NCBI RefSeq assembly: GCF_050717515.1
Contig: NZ_JBOITL010000024.1
Coordinates: 116,211-180,210, forward strand
Origin: Clostridium_AD sp050717515
Lineage (GTDB): Bacteria > Bacillota > Clostridia > Clostridiales > Clostridiaceae
Direction: 5' to 3'
DNA: 64,000 bases
This document shows, one piece after another, positions 27,488 through 36,141 of this stretch. A program made the position numbers and the translations under genes. The notes under the pieces are model-generated. The model made no database searches, was not told the DNA's origin, and was given only the letters and a program-made list of their open reading frames with translations. The number at the start of each line of letters is the position of its first letter. The stretch's first letter is position 1.

Positions 27488-28600
27488 ATGAAAAAAAATA
27501 GTATTATTTATAGGATTTCATTTTTTGTTATTATAACAGCGGCTATAATTTTTTTGAGTTTTAAATTTAAAGCTGATTTAAATAGTGGGGAAGAGGGATT
27601 GAAAATTACTAAATGGGAAAATTTTTATACTGGAGATAATATTCATTTTTACTACTTAAATCCCCAAAATGAGAATTTATTAAAACTTAAAAAAACCTAT
27701 TCATTAGATAAACTTATAGATGGAAAGAAGGATCAATTTGATAACTCTATAAAAATTATGGAATTTATTAATGGAAAAGTAAAAGCTCAAAGTAACTCTA
27801 TGACCAGTGATAAAAACGCTTTAGAAATAATGCAAGCAGCTGATGAAGGAAATAAAATATCAGATAGTGATTATGCAACTATTTATGAGGAGTGTTTAGC
27901 TTCTGTTGGGATTAATGTGCGCTCTGGAGTATTAAGAAGTACTGATAAAAAAAATAGTGGAAAATCATATTTTAATGTATGTGAAATATGGAGCGTTAAA
28001 TACAATAAATGGATAATGATAGATGGTGTCAATGGAACTTATATGACAGATGCAGAGATTCCACTAAGTGCTATTGAAATAATAAGCAAGGGAATAGACA
28101 AGGTTAAAATCGCCGTTTTAAAAGATACTAATAAATATGTTAAAAATATGAAGAACTATTATGAAAGTTATAGTATATCTGTGGATAATAATAAATATGG
28201 AGAGCTGAAGAGCAATTCTAAACTTACTTTTTTGAAACAAGGACTGCTCCCTAAGATAGAAACAAAGGAGGGGTTTATTCAACCTACTATATTTGTTAAT
28301 AATCCGAAAGTTTTTAAAATATCTCCCAAAAAAGAATATGTGAATAAAGGTGTGGAGAAAATCCCAACTTTAATATTTGCAAAGAGAGATTTAAAAAATG
28401 ACACAGAAGAAGGACAGAACTTTACTGTAGGAGCCTTTATGAATAGTTATATGCTTAAAAATTATTTCTTAAGCGTTAATGGCGGTGATTATATAAAGGT
28501 AGATACTTTTTTTGATTTACAAATTGTCAAAGGAGTAAATTCTATTAAATTATCACAAGATGGTAAGACGCTAGAGAGGGAAGTGCTAATAGAAAAATAA
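27488..28600 (+). CDS. Membrane-anchored transglutaminase-like protein, probably without catalytic residues
   Basis: A 370-residue protein with one N-terminal hydrophobic segment (about 9-27). The middle looks like a transglutaminase core: SDYATIYEECLASVGINVR, then YFNVCEIWSVKYNKWIMIDG. In active members the first part starts with the Cys, the second with a His, and the third residue is this Asp. Here the Cys place seems to hold Asp and the His place Asn, while the last Asp is kept. The C-terminal 150 residues are a beta-rich region of unknown type. The ATG at 27488 has AAGGAGG upstream. Family assignment is inference. Confidence 0.5.
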   Translation: MKKNSIIYRISFFVIITAAIIFLSFKFKADLNSGEEGLKITKWENFYTGDNIHFYYLNPQNENLLKLKKTYSLDKLIDGKKDQFDNSIKIMEFINGKVKAQSNSMTSDKNALEIMQAADEGNKISDSDYATIYEECLASVGINVRSGVLRSTDKKNSGKSYFNVCEIWSVKYNKWIMIDGVNGTYMTDAEIPLSAIEIISKGIDKVKIAVLKDTNKYVKNMKNYYESYSISVDNNKYGELKSNSKLTFLKQGLLPKIETKEGFIQPTIFVNNPKVFKISPKKEYVNKGVEKIPTLIFAKRDLKNDTEEGQNFTVGAFMNSYMLKNYFLSVNGGDYIKVDTFFDLQIVKGVNSIKLSQDGKTLEREVLIEK

Positions 28601-28700
28601 ACATTTAAACAATAAAATATAAATCTAACTATGTTCATTGCCTAAATATAGTATAATAAAAAAGATTTTATAAATTATTGTTATAAGGAGCGGATAATAC

Positions 28701-29522
28701 ATGGATTTAAACATTATATTAGTGCTAAAAGCTGTAATAATAGCTATAGTAGAAGGAATAACAGAATTTATTCCTGTTTCCTCCACTGGACATATGATTA
28801 TTGTGGGAAATATTATAAATTTTAAAGGCGCATTTGCAAATTCATTTGAGGTAGTAATACAACTCGGAGCTATTCTTGCAATTATAGTATTATATTGGAA
28901 TAAAATATGGAACTCAGTTGTAGATTTTTTTCAGGCAAAACCCTCAGGTATTAAGTTTTGGACTAATATTATAGTGGCAGTTATACCAGCTGGAGTCTTA
29001 GGGTTTCTTCTAAATGATAAAATAGATGAATATCTCTTTAATCCAACCACGGTAGCTTTGGCTTTAGTGGTTGGTGGAATTCTTATGATCATTATAGAAA
29101 ATAAATTCAGGCATTTGGATAAAATAAAGAATATAGAACAAATAAGTATTAAACAATCAATAAAAATAGGATGTTTTCAATGTTTTGCACTATGGCCAGG
29201 AATGTCTAGGTCAGCATCTACTATAATGGGTGGTTGGATTAGTGGTGTTTCTACGGTTGCTGCAACTGAATTTTCATTCTTTTTAGCCATACCAACTATG
29301 GTTGGAGCCGCAGGATTAACACTATATAAAAGTGGAATGAATTTTAGTAATGGAGAAATTATTACTTTGGTTATTGGATTTATAACGGCATTTTTAGTCG
29401 CATTAGTTGTGGTTGAAAAATTTGTTTCTTATTTAAAAAATAAACCTATGAAGATTTTTGCTATTTATAGAATAGTTGTGGGGATAACATTGCTGTTTTT
29501 AATTAAATTTACTAATATTTAA
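28701..29522 (+). CDS. uppP: Undecaprenyl-diphosphatase UppP (BacA)
   Basis: A 273-residue polytopic membrane enzyme that converts undecaprenyl diphosphate to the monophosphate, recycling the carrier for peptidoglycan and other wall polymers. Both active-site motifs are seen: EGITEFIPVSSTGHM near 18-32 and PGMSRSAST near 167-175. Eight helices are likely. AAGGAG precedes the ATG. It also gives intrinsic bacitracin tolerance in other species. Confidence 0.95.
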   Translation: MDLNIILVLKAVIIAIVEGITEFIPVSSTGHMIIVGNIINFKGAFANSFEVVIQLGAILAIIVLYWNKIWNSVVDFFQAKPSGIKFWTNIIVAVIPAGVLGFLLNDKIDEYLFNPTTVALALVVGGILMIIIENKFRHLDKIKNIEQISIKQSIKIGCFQCFALWPGMSRSASTIMGGWISGVSTVAATEFSFFLAIPTMVGAAGLTLYKSGMNFSNGEIITLVIGFITAFLVALVVVEKFVSYLKNKPMKIFAIYRIVVGITLLFLIKFTNI

Positions 29523-29546
29523 ATATAAATAATAATATTTTATGAG

Positions 29547-29576
29547 TAAAGCTAGCGAAAAATTTCGTTAGCTTTA
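29547..29576. terminator. Hairpin after uppP
   Basis: TAAAGCTAGCGAAA (29547-29560) pairs with TTTCGTTAGCTTTA (29563-29576), one wobble. No clear T-run follows, so termination is likely but not certain. Confidence 0.5.
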
Positions 29577-29805
29577 GCTATTAATTAGCTCATATGTTGG
29601 TTTAATGTTTAATGTGCTACATAATATTCTAGTAATATTTAAATTTGCGTATATTGCAGCCTATAATATTCTATATTATGATGTTTTTCTTTATTAAGCT
29701 ATGCTATTTGTGAAAAGTTGAGAATATTTCACTAATAGCCGCCTATCATTTATATTTTTCACTATAAGGTGTATAATAAGTCAAATAGAGTTTGGGGGAA
29801 TGTAT

Positions 29806-30903
29806 ATGGCGCAGAAAATAAAGAAAATAGGTGTATTAACTGGTGGAGGGGATTGTCCAGGACTCAATGCAGTAATTAGGGCAGTTACTCGTAACGCTAT
29901 TTTAAATTATGGCTATGAAGTAATTGGTTATAGATTTGGATATAGAGGGCTATATAAGAATGAAACCATGCCATTAACACTAGAAACAGTGTCAGGAATT
30001 CAACATAAAGGTGGAACTATACTATATTGTTCTAATAAGGATAATTTGTTCAATTATACTGTTGAAGAAAATGGTATTGAGGTTAAGAAAGATGTATCAG
30101 ATGTAGCAATTGAAAATATGAGAAAAGAAGGCGTGGATGCTCTAATAGTTATCGGAGGAGACGGTACGCTTACAAGTGCAAGGGATTTTGGCAGAAGAGG
30201 TGTTAAGGTAATAGGAGTTCCTAAAACTATAGACAACGATTTAGCCTCTACAGATTTTACTTTTGGATTTAATACCGCAGTAGGTGTGGCAACAGAAGCT
30301 CTTGATAGACTCCACACTACAGCTGAATCACATCATAGGATAATGATACTGGAAGTAATGGGAAGAAATGCAGGGTGGATTGCACTAGAGTCTGGAGTTT
30401 CAGGATCAGCCGATGTAATTTTAATACCTGAAATAGATTTCGATATTTTTAAAATTGTTGAAAAGATAGAAGAACGTGAAAAAGAAGGGAAATTATTTAG
30501 TATTATTGTTGTTGCAGAGGGTGCAAAGGAAAAAGGTGGAAACGTTGTAGTTAGTAAAATAGTTGAAGATAGTCCAGACCCAATAAGACTAGGTGGAATA
30601 GGTAACAAATTAGCTTACCAGTTAGAACAACTAGTAAAAAATCACGAAATTAGATGTACAGTACTTGGTCATATACAAAGAGGCGGCATAACATCATCTT
30701 TTGATAGAATGCTAGCTACTAGGTATGGTGTGGCGGCTGTGGATTTAGTCAACGCTGGGAAATTTGGGAATATGGTTTGTCTTACAGGAAACAAAATATC
30801 TTATGCACATTTAGAAAACGTTATAGGAGATACCAAAAATGTTGAACCTAGTGGAGAATTAGTTAAAGTCGCTAGAAGCATTGGAATTTCCTTTGGCGAT
30901 TAA
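29806..30903 (+). CDS. pfkA: 6-phosphofructokinase, mixed-substrate (group III) type
   Basis: A 365-residue glycolytic enzyme. Motifs: VLTGGGDCPGLNAVIRAV at the N terminus, IGGDGTLTSA near 104 and VPKTIDNDL near 124. GGDG is the ATP-type residue, while Lys in PKTIDND is the residue typical of pyrophosphate enzymes; the pair together marks the mixed-substrate subfamily. The substrate is therefore likely ATP, but cannot be read off with certainty. It is longer than the 320 residues of the classic bacterial PfkA, so the genome may hold a second gene. The ATG at 29806 has GGGGGAA upstream. Confidence 0.85.
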   Translation: MAQKIKKIGVLTGGGDCPGLNAVIRAVTRNAILNYGYEVIGYRFGYRGLYKNETMPLTLETVSGIQHKGGTILYCSNKDNLFNYTVEENGIEVKKDVSDVAIENMRKEGVDALIVIGGDGTLTSARDFGRRGVKVIGVPKTIDNDLASTDFTFGFNTAVGVATEALDRLHTTAESHHRIMILEVMGRNAGWIALESGVSGSADVILIPEIDFDIFKIVEKIEEREKEGKLFSIIVVAEGAKEKGGNVVVSKIVEDSPDPIRLGGIGNKLAYQLEQLVKNHEIRCTVLGHIQRGGITSSFDRMLATRYGVAAVDLVNAGKFGNMVCLTGNKISYAHLENVIGDTKNVEPSGELVKVARSIGISFGD

Positions 30904-30929
30904 TAGGCCAAGTATTGAATTAAAATATG

Positions 30930-30959
30930 GAGTACAACAATAAGCTTATTGTTGTACTC
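30930..30959. terminator. 30-bp perfect palindrome between pfkA and the next gene
   Basis: Fifteen-bp arms without a loop, centred on AAGCTT. It ends 23 bp before the next start codon and 10 bp before its ribosome binding site. It could end pfkA transcription or control entry to the next gene; no T-run follows. Confidence 0.5.
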
Positions 30960-30982
30960 TAGATAAAAACCAGGAGGATATT

Positions 30983-31765
30983 ATGAAAGTAATAAAAAAA
31001 TATTTAGAAACAAGAGAAGGTAATTATAGTTTTTATTTTGAAGAAATAAATAGTGGATATCTCTATGGGCTTAATGAAAATAAAGAAATGGTATCAGCTG
31101 GGTGCATAAAGTTACCACTAGCTATGATTTTGCTTAAAGAAGTGGAAGATGGGAAAATAGATTTACAATCCAAAATTAAAATAGAAGCAGGGGATAAAAT
31201 TCATGGCTCAAATGGAATTATACATGAATTTTCAGGGAAAGACTATTCAGTATTTGACTTATTAATAGCAATGCTTATACAAAGTGATAATACCGCAGCA
31301 AATAAAATAATTGAAATTTTGAGCATCGAGCGTATAGAGGAATTGTTTAAAGAGATGGGGCTTAAAAACACAAAATTGAAAAGGATTACAACGGATATTA
31401 AGTTGGATCAGGAGGATTTGGAGAATACAAGTAGTAGTTTTGACTTAAGTAAGTGTTTTAAATTGTTATATCTAAAGCAATACTTAAATCAAGAAAATAG
31501 TGATTTGCTTTTAAGAATATTAAAAAAACAACAAGTTACAAATAAATTACCTTTTTACATACCAAAGCATGTTCAAGTGAATGTTGCAAATAAAGGGGGT
31601 AGCCTTGAAACTGTTGAAAATGATACAACATTAATGATGATTGAAAAAGGGAATTTCCTTTTTACAGTAATGGCTAACAACTTACCTAACAATGTTTATG
31701 GAATAACTACTATATCTAGGGTTGGGAAGATGATGTGGGATATTATAGATAAAGACTGGAAATAG
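30983..31765 (+). CDS. Class A beta-lactamase-fold protein lacking the SxxK serine
   Basis: A 260-residue protein without signal peptide. It follows the class A beta-lactamase/serine hydrolase pattern: MVSAGCIKLPLAM in the place of the SxxK motif, IQSDNTAANKII (SDN motif) near 102, NTSSSFDLSK in the omega-loop region, and NKGGSLETVEND for the KTG motif. The residue three before the motif Lys is Gly, not Ser, so the usual nucleophile is missing while Lys and SDN stay. KTG is KGG. It is unlikely to be a normal beta-lactamase and may bind rather than hydrolyse. AGGAGG precedes the ATG. Confidence 0.75.
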   Translation: MKVIKKYLETREGNYSFYFEEINSGYLYGLNENKEMVSAGCIKLPLAMILLKEVEDGKIDLQSKIKIEAGDKIHGSNGIIHEFSGKDYSVFDLLIAMLIQSDNTAANKIIEILSIERIEELFKEMGLKNTKLKRITTDIKLDQEDLENTSSSFDLSKCFKLLYLKQYLNQENSDLLLRILKKQQVTNKLPFYIPKHVQVNVANKGGSLETVENDTTLMMIEKGNFLFTVMANNLPNNVYGITTISRVGKMMWDIIDKDWK

Positions 31766-31777
31766 GTTACGAGTTTT

Positions 31778-32002
31778 TTCTTATACTATGCTATAACAAA
31801 AAGTATATATTGCTAGAATGCTTTCACGGCGCCAAGTAATTCTAAAATTTATTTTATTTATAGATGCTAAAAATCACAAACTCGCTAACGCTCAAACATG
31901 TGATTTTCTTTACGCATCTATAAATAAAATAAATTAAGAATTACTAAGGCTTGTTCAGAAGCATTCTACGCAATATATACTTTTGTTAGCATAATACAAG
32001 AA
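31778..32002. repeat. MITE-like 225-bp inverted-repeat element
   Basis: Left arm 31778-31867 and right arm 31914-32002 are near-complete reverse complements (about 90 nt each, scattered mismatches). The spacer contains another hairpin, AAAATCACA (31870) with TGTGATTTT (31899). No transposase is nearby and no coding frame is inside. The size and shape fit a miniature inverted-repeat element or a large structured RNA. Confidence 0.6.
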
Positions 32003-32057
32003 AAAATATGTAAGTTGAGAAGAGGTATTATTTTAGGTTCTATAAGCTAAGAAATTT

Positions 32058-32104
32058 CAATAGTTTTGTCGTTTCTTTATTGCAAGTCACGTCGGAGTAA
32101 TTTC
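32058..32104. repeat. Dispersed hairpin repeat, copy 1 (left arm damaged)
   Basis: The stretch containing TTTGTCGTTTCT and TTGCAAGTCAC is the same, with few changes, as 63526-63571. Here the left arm that should pair with the right one is mostly missing. Confidence 0.55.
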
Positions 32105-32124
32105 ATACTTGTTGTTTTAATAGA

Positions 32125-32151
32125 GCATTCTACGCAATATATGCTTTTACG
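32125..32151. repeat. Extra copy of the MITE-like element's inner arm sequence
   Basis: GCATTCTACGCAATATATGC and the following bases repeat 31961-31985 with one change. It suggests a second, decayed copy of the element. Confidence 0.5.
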
Positions 32152-32203
32152 TTCAACGCCACCTTCTCTGAGGGCGTAGCCCTTAAGAAATAGTGAGAGT
32201 GCT

Positions 32204-32401
32204 ATGATTAAACTAGTCTCCACTGGTACCTGTTATCTTCTACTATCGCCGATAGATGGTGAGGAAGTTTTCAAGAAGTTGAGGAAGAAATATGCCAGTA
32301 AATGACGGAGATACAGAGTATGAGAAGTTAATGTAATCAAGCTCAGCCATGTTTTAAGTGCTACAAACGATGAATTGGAAGAAAATATAGAAAAGTGTTG
32401 A
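32204..32401 (+). pseudogene. Decayed small coding region
   Basis: An ATG at 32204 opens 33 codons (MIKLVSTGTCYLLLSPIDG and on) and ends at TGA 32303. Protein-like stretches continue in shifted frames: PVNDGDTEYEKLM, then NVIKLSHVLSATNDELEENI ending at TGA 32399. Two frameshifts would join them into one frame of about 65 codons. No family is recognised and no good ribosome binding site is seen. The surrounding 810 bp hold no intact gene. Confidence 0.3.
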
Positions 32402-32410
32402 CAAGGTAAA

Positions 32411-32443
32411 AAATAATTAGCTACTCAGCTGGTTATTTTTTTT
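32411..32443 (+). terminator. Terminator before the chemoreceptor fusion
   Basis: AAATAATTAGCT pairs with AGCTGGTTATTT around a 4-nt loop, followed by a T-run. It would serve the decayed region or its former gene. Confidence 0.65.
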
Positions 32444-32592
32444 ATGCCTAAAAATACAAAAGAGTTCATTAACTTATATATTTTTACATATAACATAAAG
32501 AAAACTGGAATTAGTTTGAAGAATATGTTATTATATGGATAAATGTAACAATTCAGGATTGAATATTAGGAAAAATTGTGGGGGGGACTATG

Positions 32593-35040
32593 ATGCTTTT
32601 TAAAAAACAACAGTTAAATTATAAGGAACTAGAGCAAAATGAAATGGAGTTAATTGATAGGAAACAATTAATAAATATTGTAAACCATCAGAAATATCAA
32701 AAACTTATAACTCTGAAGGCTGATAAGGATGTGGAAGAGTCTTTAGATGTAACTGGGATCCTACTTAAATCTGTAGAAGATATTAATATGGAAATGGATA
32801 GGCAAAATAATCATATAGAAAAAACAGTTCGAGCTTCTTTTGAAGTTAGTGAGTTTTCTAAAGAAGTGAATGCTAAAGTAGATGAAACAATAAAGATTAT
32901 AGATAGTACATTAGAAAAAGCAGCCTTTGGACAACAATCAGTAATAAATGTTATGGAGAGTATACTGAATGTTCAAGGAACAGTAGAGAATATGAGAGCT
33001 ATTATGCTGGAGCTTGTAGAAAAATCAAATAAGATTAAAGGTATTGTGGGTACCATAAAAGGGATTGCTAAAACTACACATCTACTATCTCTAAATGCAA
33101 ATATTGAGGCAGCAAGGGCAGGGGATTCAGGGAGAGGATTTGCAGTAGTTGCTGGCGAGGTTAAGAAATTAGCAGAGAACAGCTCTATTTCAGCAAATGA
33201 AATAGATAATATTATTTTAGATATTAGTAAAGTAACTGATGAGACTCTAGATATAATTATGCAAGGTATTACAAAAGTTATAGATAGTACTAATACAGCT
33301 AAGGATGCTGGAAAAGCTATAGATTATATGATGAAATCTGTGGAGGATACTAAAACTATATCGCAGAAAATTGCATATGCAGTTAAAGAACAATCGAATA
33401 AAAATGAATATATGGCATCTGTAATAAATGATATGGTAATAGCGTCTGATAGGGTGAAAAATTTTAATGAAAATATATCAGTTAATGTAGATAGGCAAAA
33501 GGGCTCCTTGAACACTCTTAAAGACACTATAAAAAATTTAAATGAACTTAGTCAGTTTAGCAGCAATGAGGAGTTAGCTACAAAATCTACTTTTACTATG
33601 TATTCACAAGGGGTAAAGGGTTTTGATCCAGCTATGGCAATAGAGGTAGACACTACAAAAGTACTATGGCCCATAAATATTGGACTGGTTCAATTTGGAA
33701 TAGGTACTGAGGTTATTGGGGCACTAGCTAAAAATTGGCATGTGGAGGATGATGATATTACATGGAATTTCAGTTTGAGAAAAAATATGAAATTTCACAA
33801 TGGAAGGAATATAACTTCAAAAGATATTAAATATTCTTATGAGAGATTATTAAGCAAAAAATTGAATTCGCCCAACAGATGGTTTCTATCTTTTATTAAG
33901 GGCGCAGAAGATTTTTATTTAGGGAAAAAGTCTGAAGTAGAAGGTATAATTATTAAGGATGATTATAACCTAAAGATAGTACTTGAGTATCCATATAGTT
34001 CCTTTGTAAATAATTTAGCACACTGTTCATGTTCAATATTGTGCAAAGAAGAAATAAATAATTTGAGTTCTAATCCAGTAGGTGCAGGTCCTTATAAATT
34101 TTTCAAGCATGATACAGAAAATAAACAATTAATTTTAAAAAAAGTTAAAGACTTTGCACTAGGCGACGCACTAATGGATGAAATTATTGTTAGAGAAGGA
34201 ATTGACAATAGTATTGATGACTTTTTAAAGAATGAGTTAGACTATGTTGAGGTAAGCGCTAACAATATAAGTGAGGTAGCAAATGCAGGTTATGAAATTA
34301 AAAGAACAGAATGTATAGGATCTAGATTTATATTATTTAATTTTAATAGCAACAATGTGTTAATAAGGAATAAGAATTTAAGACAAGCTATTAATTATTG
34401 TATAGATAAAGAAAAAATTATAAAGGAGGGGCTAGCCAATACAGAAATAGTTGCAAAGGGTATATTTCCTACAAGTATTATTGAAAATAATACATTAGTG
34501 GGTTATAGGAGAGATTTAAAAAAGGCAAAGGAACTTATGAAAAAAAGTAACATTAGTTCTGGTACACTAACCTTTCCAATAAGTGTTAATGAAAATAAAA
34601 AGGGACTACAATATACTTTAGCAAATATAATTGGAATTAACCTCAAAGAAATTGGAATAACCTTAAATGTAATAGAATTAGATGCTGAAGCTTACAATAA
34701 AAAAAGTGGGAATTATGATATGCAATTATATGGATGGCTAGGAGATTCAGGCACAGCAGATAATTTCATAGAACCCTTAATTGATATAAATAATTCTTCT
34801 ATTAAGAATACCTACAATAATCCTAGATTAATGGAAATGCTAGATGCAGCAAAAAAAAGTAGAAATCCTTATAAATATAGAGAGCTTATGTGCAATATAG
34901 AAAAAGAAATGGTTGAAGATGCACCATATATTTTCTTATCACACATATGTGTTTCCTATGCTCATAGTAGCAAAATTAAAGGATTGAAAGTGCATTCGTT
35001 AAATATGATAAATTTAGAAAATATATGGAAAGAGGATTAG
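32593..35040 (+). CDS. Soluble chemoreceptor signalling domain fused to an oligopeptide-type solute-binding domain
   Basis: An 815-residue protein with no membrane segment or signal peptide visible. Residues 40-325 are a methyl-accepting chemotaxis signalling coil with the conserved hairpin tip LLSLNANIEAARAGDSGRGF followed by AVVAGEVKKLAENS (about 160-195). Residues 330-815 are a family 5 solute-binding (SBP_bac_5, OppA/DppA) domain: TWNFSLRKNMKFHNGR, TSKDIKYSYERLL, GAGPYKF, LRQAINYCIDKEKI and YDMQLYGWLGDSG. In known systems such binding domains are outside the cell; here one appears inside, on the chemotaxis side, recalling the cytoplasmic sensor SgrR. The ATG at 32593 has GGGGGGG 6 bp upstream (32590 also possible). 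Confidence 0.85.
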   Translation: MLFKKQQLNYKELEQNEMELIDRKQLINIVNHQKYQKLITLKADKDVEESLDVTGILLKSVEDINMEMDRQNNHIEKTVRASFEVSEFSKEVNAKVDETIKIIDSTLEKAAFGQQSVINVMESILNVQGTVENMRAIMLELVEKSNKIKGIVGTIKGIAKTTHLLSLNANIEAARAGDSGRGFAVVAGEVKKLAENSSISANEIDNIILDISKVTDETLDIIMQGITKVIDSTNTAKDAGKAIDYMMKSVEDTKTISQKIAYAVKEQSNKNEYMASVINDMVIASDRVKNFNENISVNVDRQKGSLNTLKDTIKNLNELSQFSSNEELATKSTFTMYSQGVKGFDPAMAIEVDTTKVLWPINIGLVQFGIGTEVIGALAKNWHVEDDDITWNFSLRKNMKFHNGRNITSKDIKYSYERLLSKKLNSPNRWFLSFIKGAEDFYLGKKSEVEGIIIKDDYNLKIVLEYPYSSFVNNLAHCSCSILCKEEINNLSSNPVGAGPYKFFKHDTENKQLILKKVKDFALGDALMDEIIVREGIDNSIDDFLKNELDYVEVSANNISEVANAGYEIKRTECIGSRFILFNFNSNNVLIRNKNLRQAINYCIDKEKIIKEGLANTEIVAKGIFPTSIIENNTLVGYRRDLKKAKELMKKSNISSGTLTFPISVNENKKGLQYTLANIIGINLKEIGITLNVIELDAEAYNKKSGNYDMQLYGWLGDSGTADNFIEPLIDINNSSIKNTYNNPRLMEMLDAAKKSRNPYKYRELMCNIEKEMVEDAPYIFLSHICVSYAHSSKIKGLKVHSLNMINLENIWKED

Positions 35041-35074
35041 GAATGTTGTGGAGGATAGGGGGCCTAAAACAGGC

Positions 35075-35947
35075 TCACTTTCCAACCAATCTACTTGTGG
35101 ATATACCGTCACTTATGAGTACAATATTTTGCTCTAAATCAGTTCTATAGATAATACAATTTAAATTTTTAAGTTTATCTAGGGTTTCCTTATTTGGATG
35201 ACCATAATTATTATAGGTTCCACAGCTTATTACTGCAATTTTTGGAGAAACTCTATTTAAAAATTCTTGGGTGGTTGATGATTTACTACCATGATGAGCT
35301 ACTTTGAGAACCTCAGCCTTTAAATCGTAACCTTTATTTAAAATCTCATCTTCACTTAGACTTTCCATATCACCTGTAAACAAATAAGTCGAATTTTTAT
35401 AAGATATTTTTAGCACGCAGGAGTAATTATTAGTATCTTTGTAGGTGGTTTTATTTGGTGATAGCATAAGGCAGGTGACACTGGGACCTAAATCTAAGGT
35501 TATATTAGGCTTAGCTATTTTTATTTTAAGACCTTTACTTTTTAAAGCTCTAATCATATCTTCAAAGGATTCTGAGGAAGAGGTAACTTTAGGAGCATAA
35601 AATTCACCAACTTTAAAAGATTTAATTACACTAGCCATACCCCCTATGTGATCATCATGGGGATGAGTTGCAATTACGTAGTCTAGTTTAGTAATGTTAT
35701 TATTTTTTAGATACCTAATTATTTTTTTAGTTGAATCGCAGGTACCACTATCAATTAATAAGTTTTTATTGTTTACTTGAATAAGGATACAATCACCCTG
35801 TCCTACATCAATAAAATGAGTGACCATATTGTTTTCTAAGTTTATGTTAGTTTTTATATTGTATTTATAAACTGCAGCAATAGCTATAGTTACAAAAACT
35901 AATAAAGTGCAAATTAAGGTGTATTTTAACCAAGGCTTCTTTGGCAT
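35075..35947 (-). CDS. ComEC/Rec2-like metallo-beta-lactamase-fold hydrolase
   Basis: A 290-residue protein. A helix at about 10-26 anchors it or serves as signal peptide. The metal-binding motif ATHPHDDHIGGM lies near 100, and further ligands are in LFTGDM near 190 and KVAHHGSKSS near 219. The domain equals the C-terminal part of the DNA-uptake protein ComEC, but the channel part is absent, so it is a stand-alone secreted or surface hydrolase (nuclease or phosphatase). AGGAG precedes the ATG. It converges on the chemoreceptor fusion gene with 34 bp between the stops. Confidence 0.85.
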   Translation of the reverse strand: MPKKPWLKYTLICTLLVFVTIAIAAVYKYNIKTNINLENNMVTHFIDVGQGDCILIQVNNKNLLIDSGTCDSTKKIIRYLKNNNITKLDYVIATHPHDDHIGGMASVIKSFKVGEFYAPKVTSSSESFEDMIRALKSKGLKIKIAKPNITLDLGPSVTCLMLSPNKTTYKDTNNYSCVLKISYKNSTYLFTGDMESLSEDEILNKGYDLKAEVLKVAHHGSKSSTTQEFLNRVSPKIAVISCGTYNNYGHPNKETLDKLKNLNCIIYRTDLEQNIVLISDGISTSRLVGK

Positions 35948-36141
35948 ATAATTAATCTCCTATATAATATTTAAAGTACATAAAGAATTTTACCCATTTA
36001 AATAAAAAAATATCAATATCTAAAAAAATCATTGATTTCTTATTAACTATTATCCTGTGGAAAAATTTGAAATAAGGCCTATTAAATAGTATAATTATAA
36101 ATGTAATTGTAATTTAATCTTAAAATGAAAGGAATAAGCAT

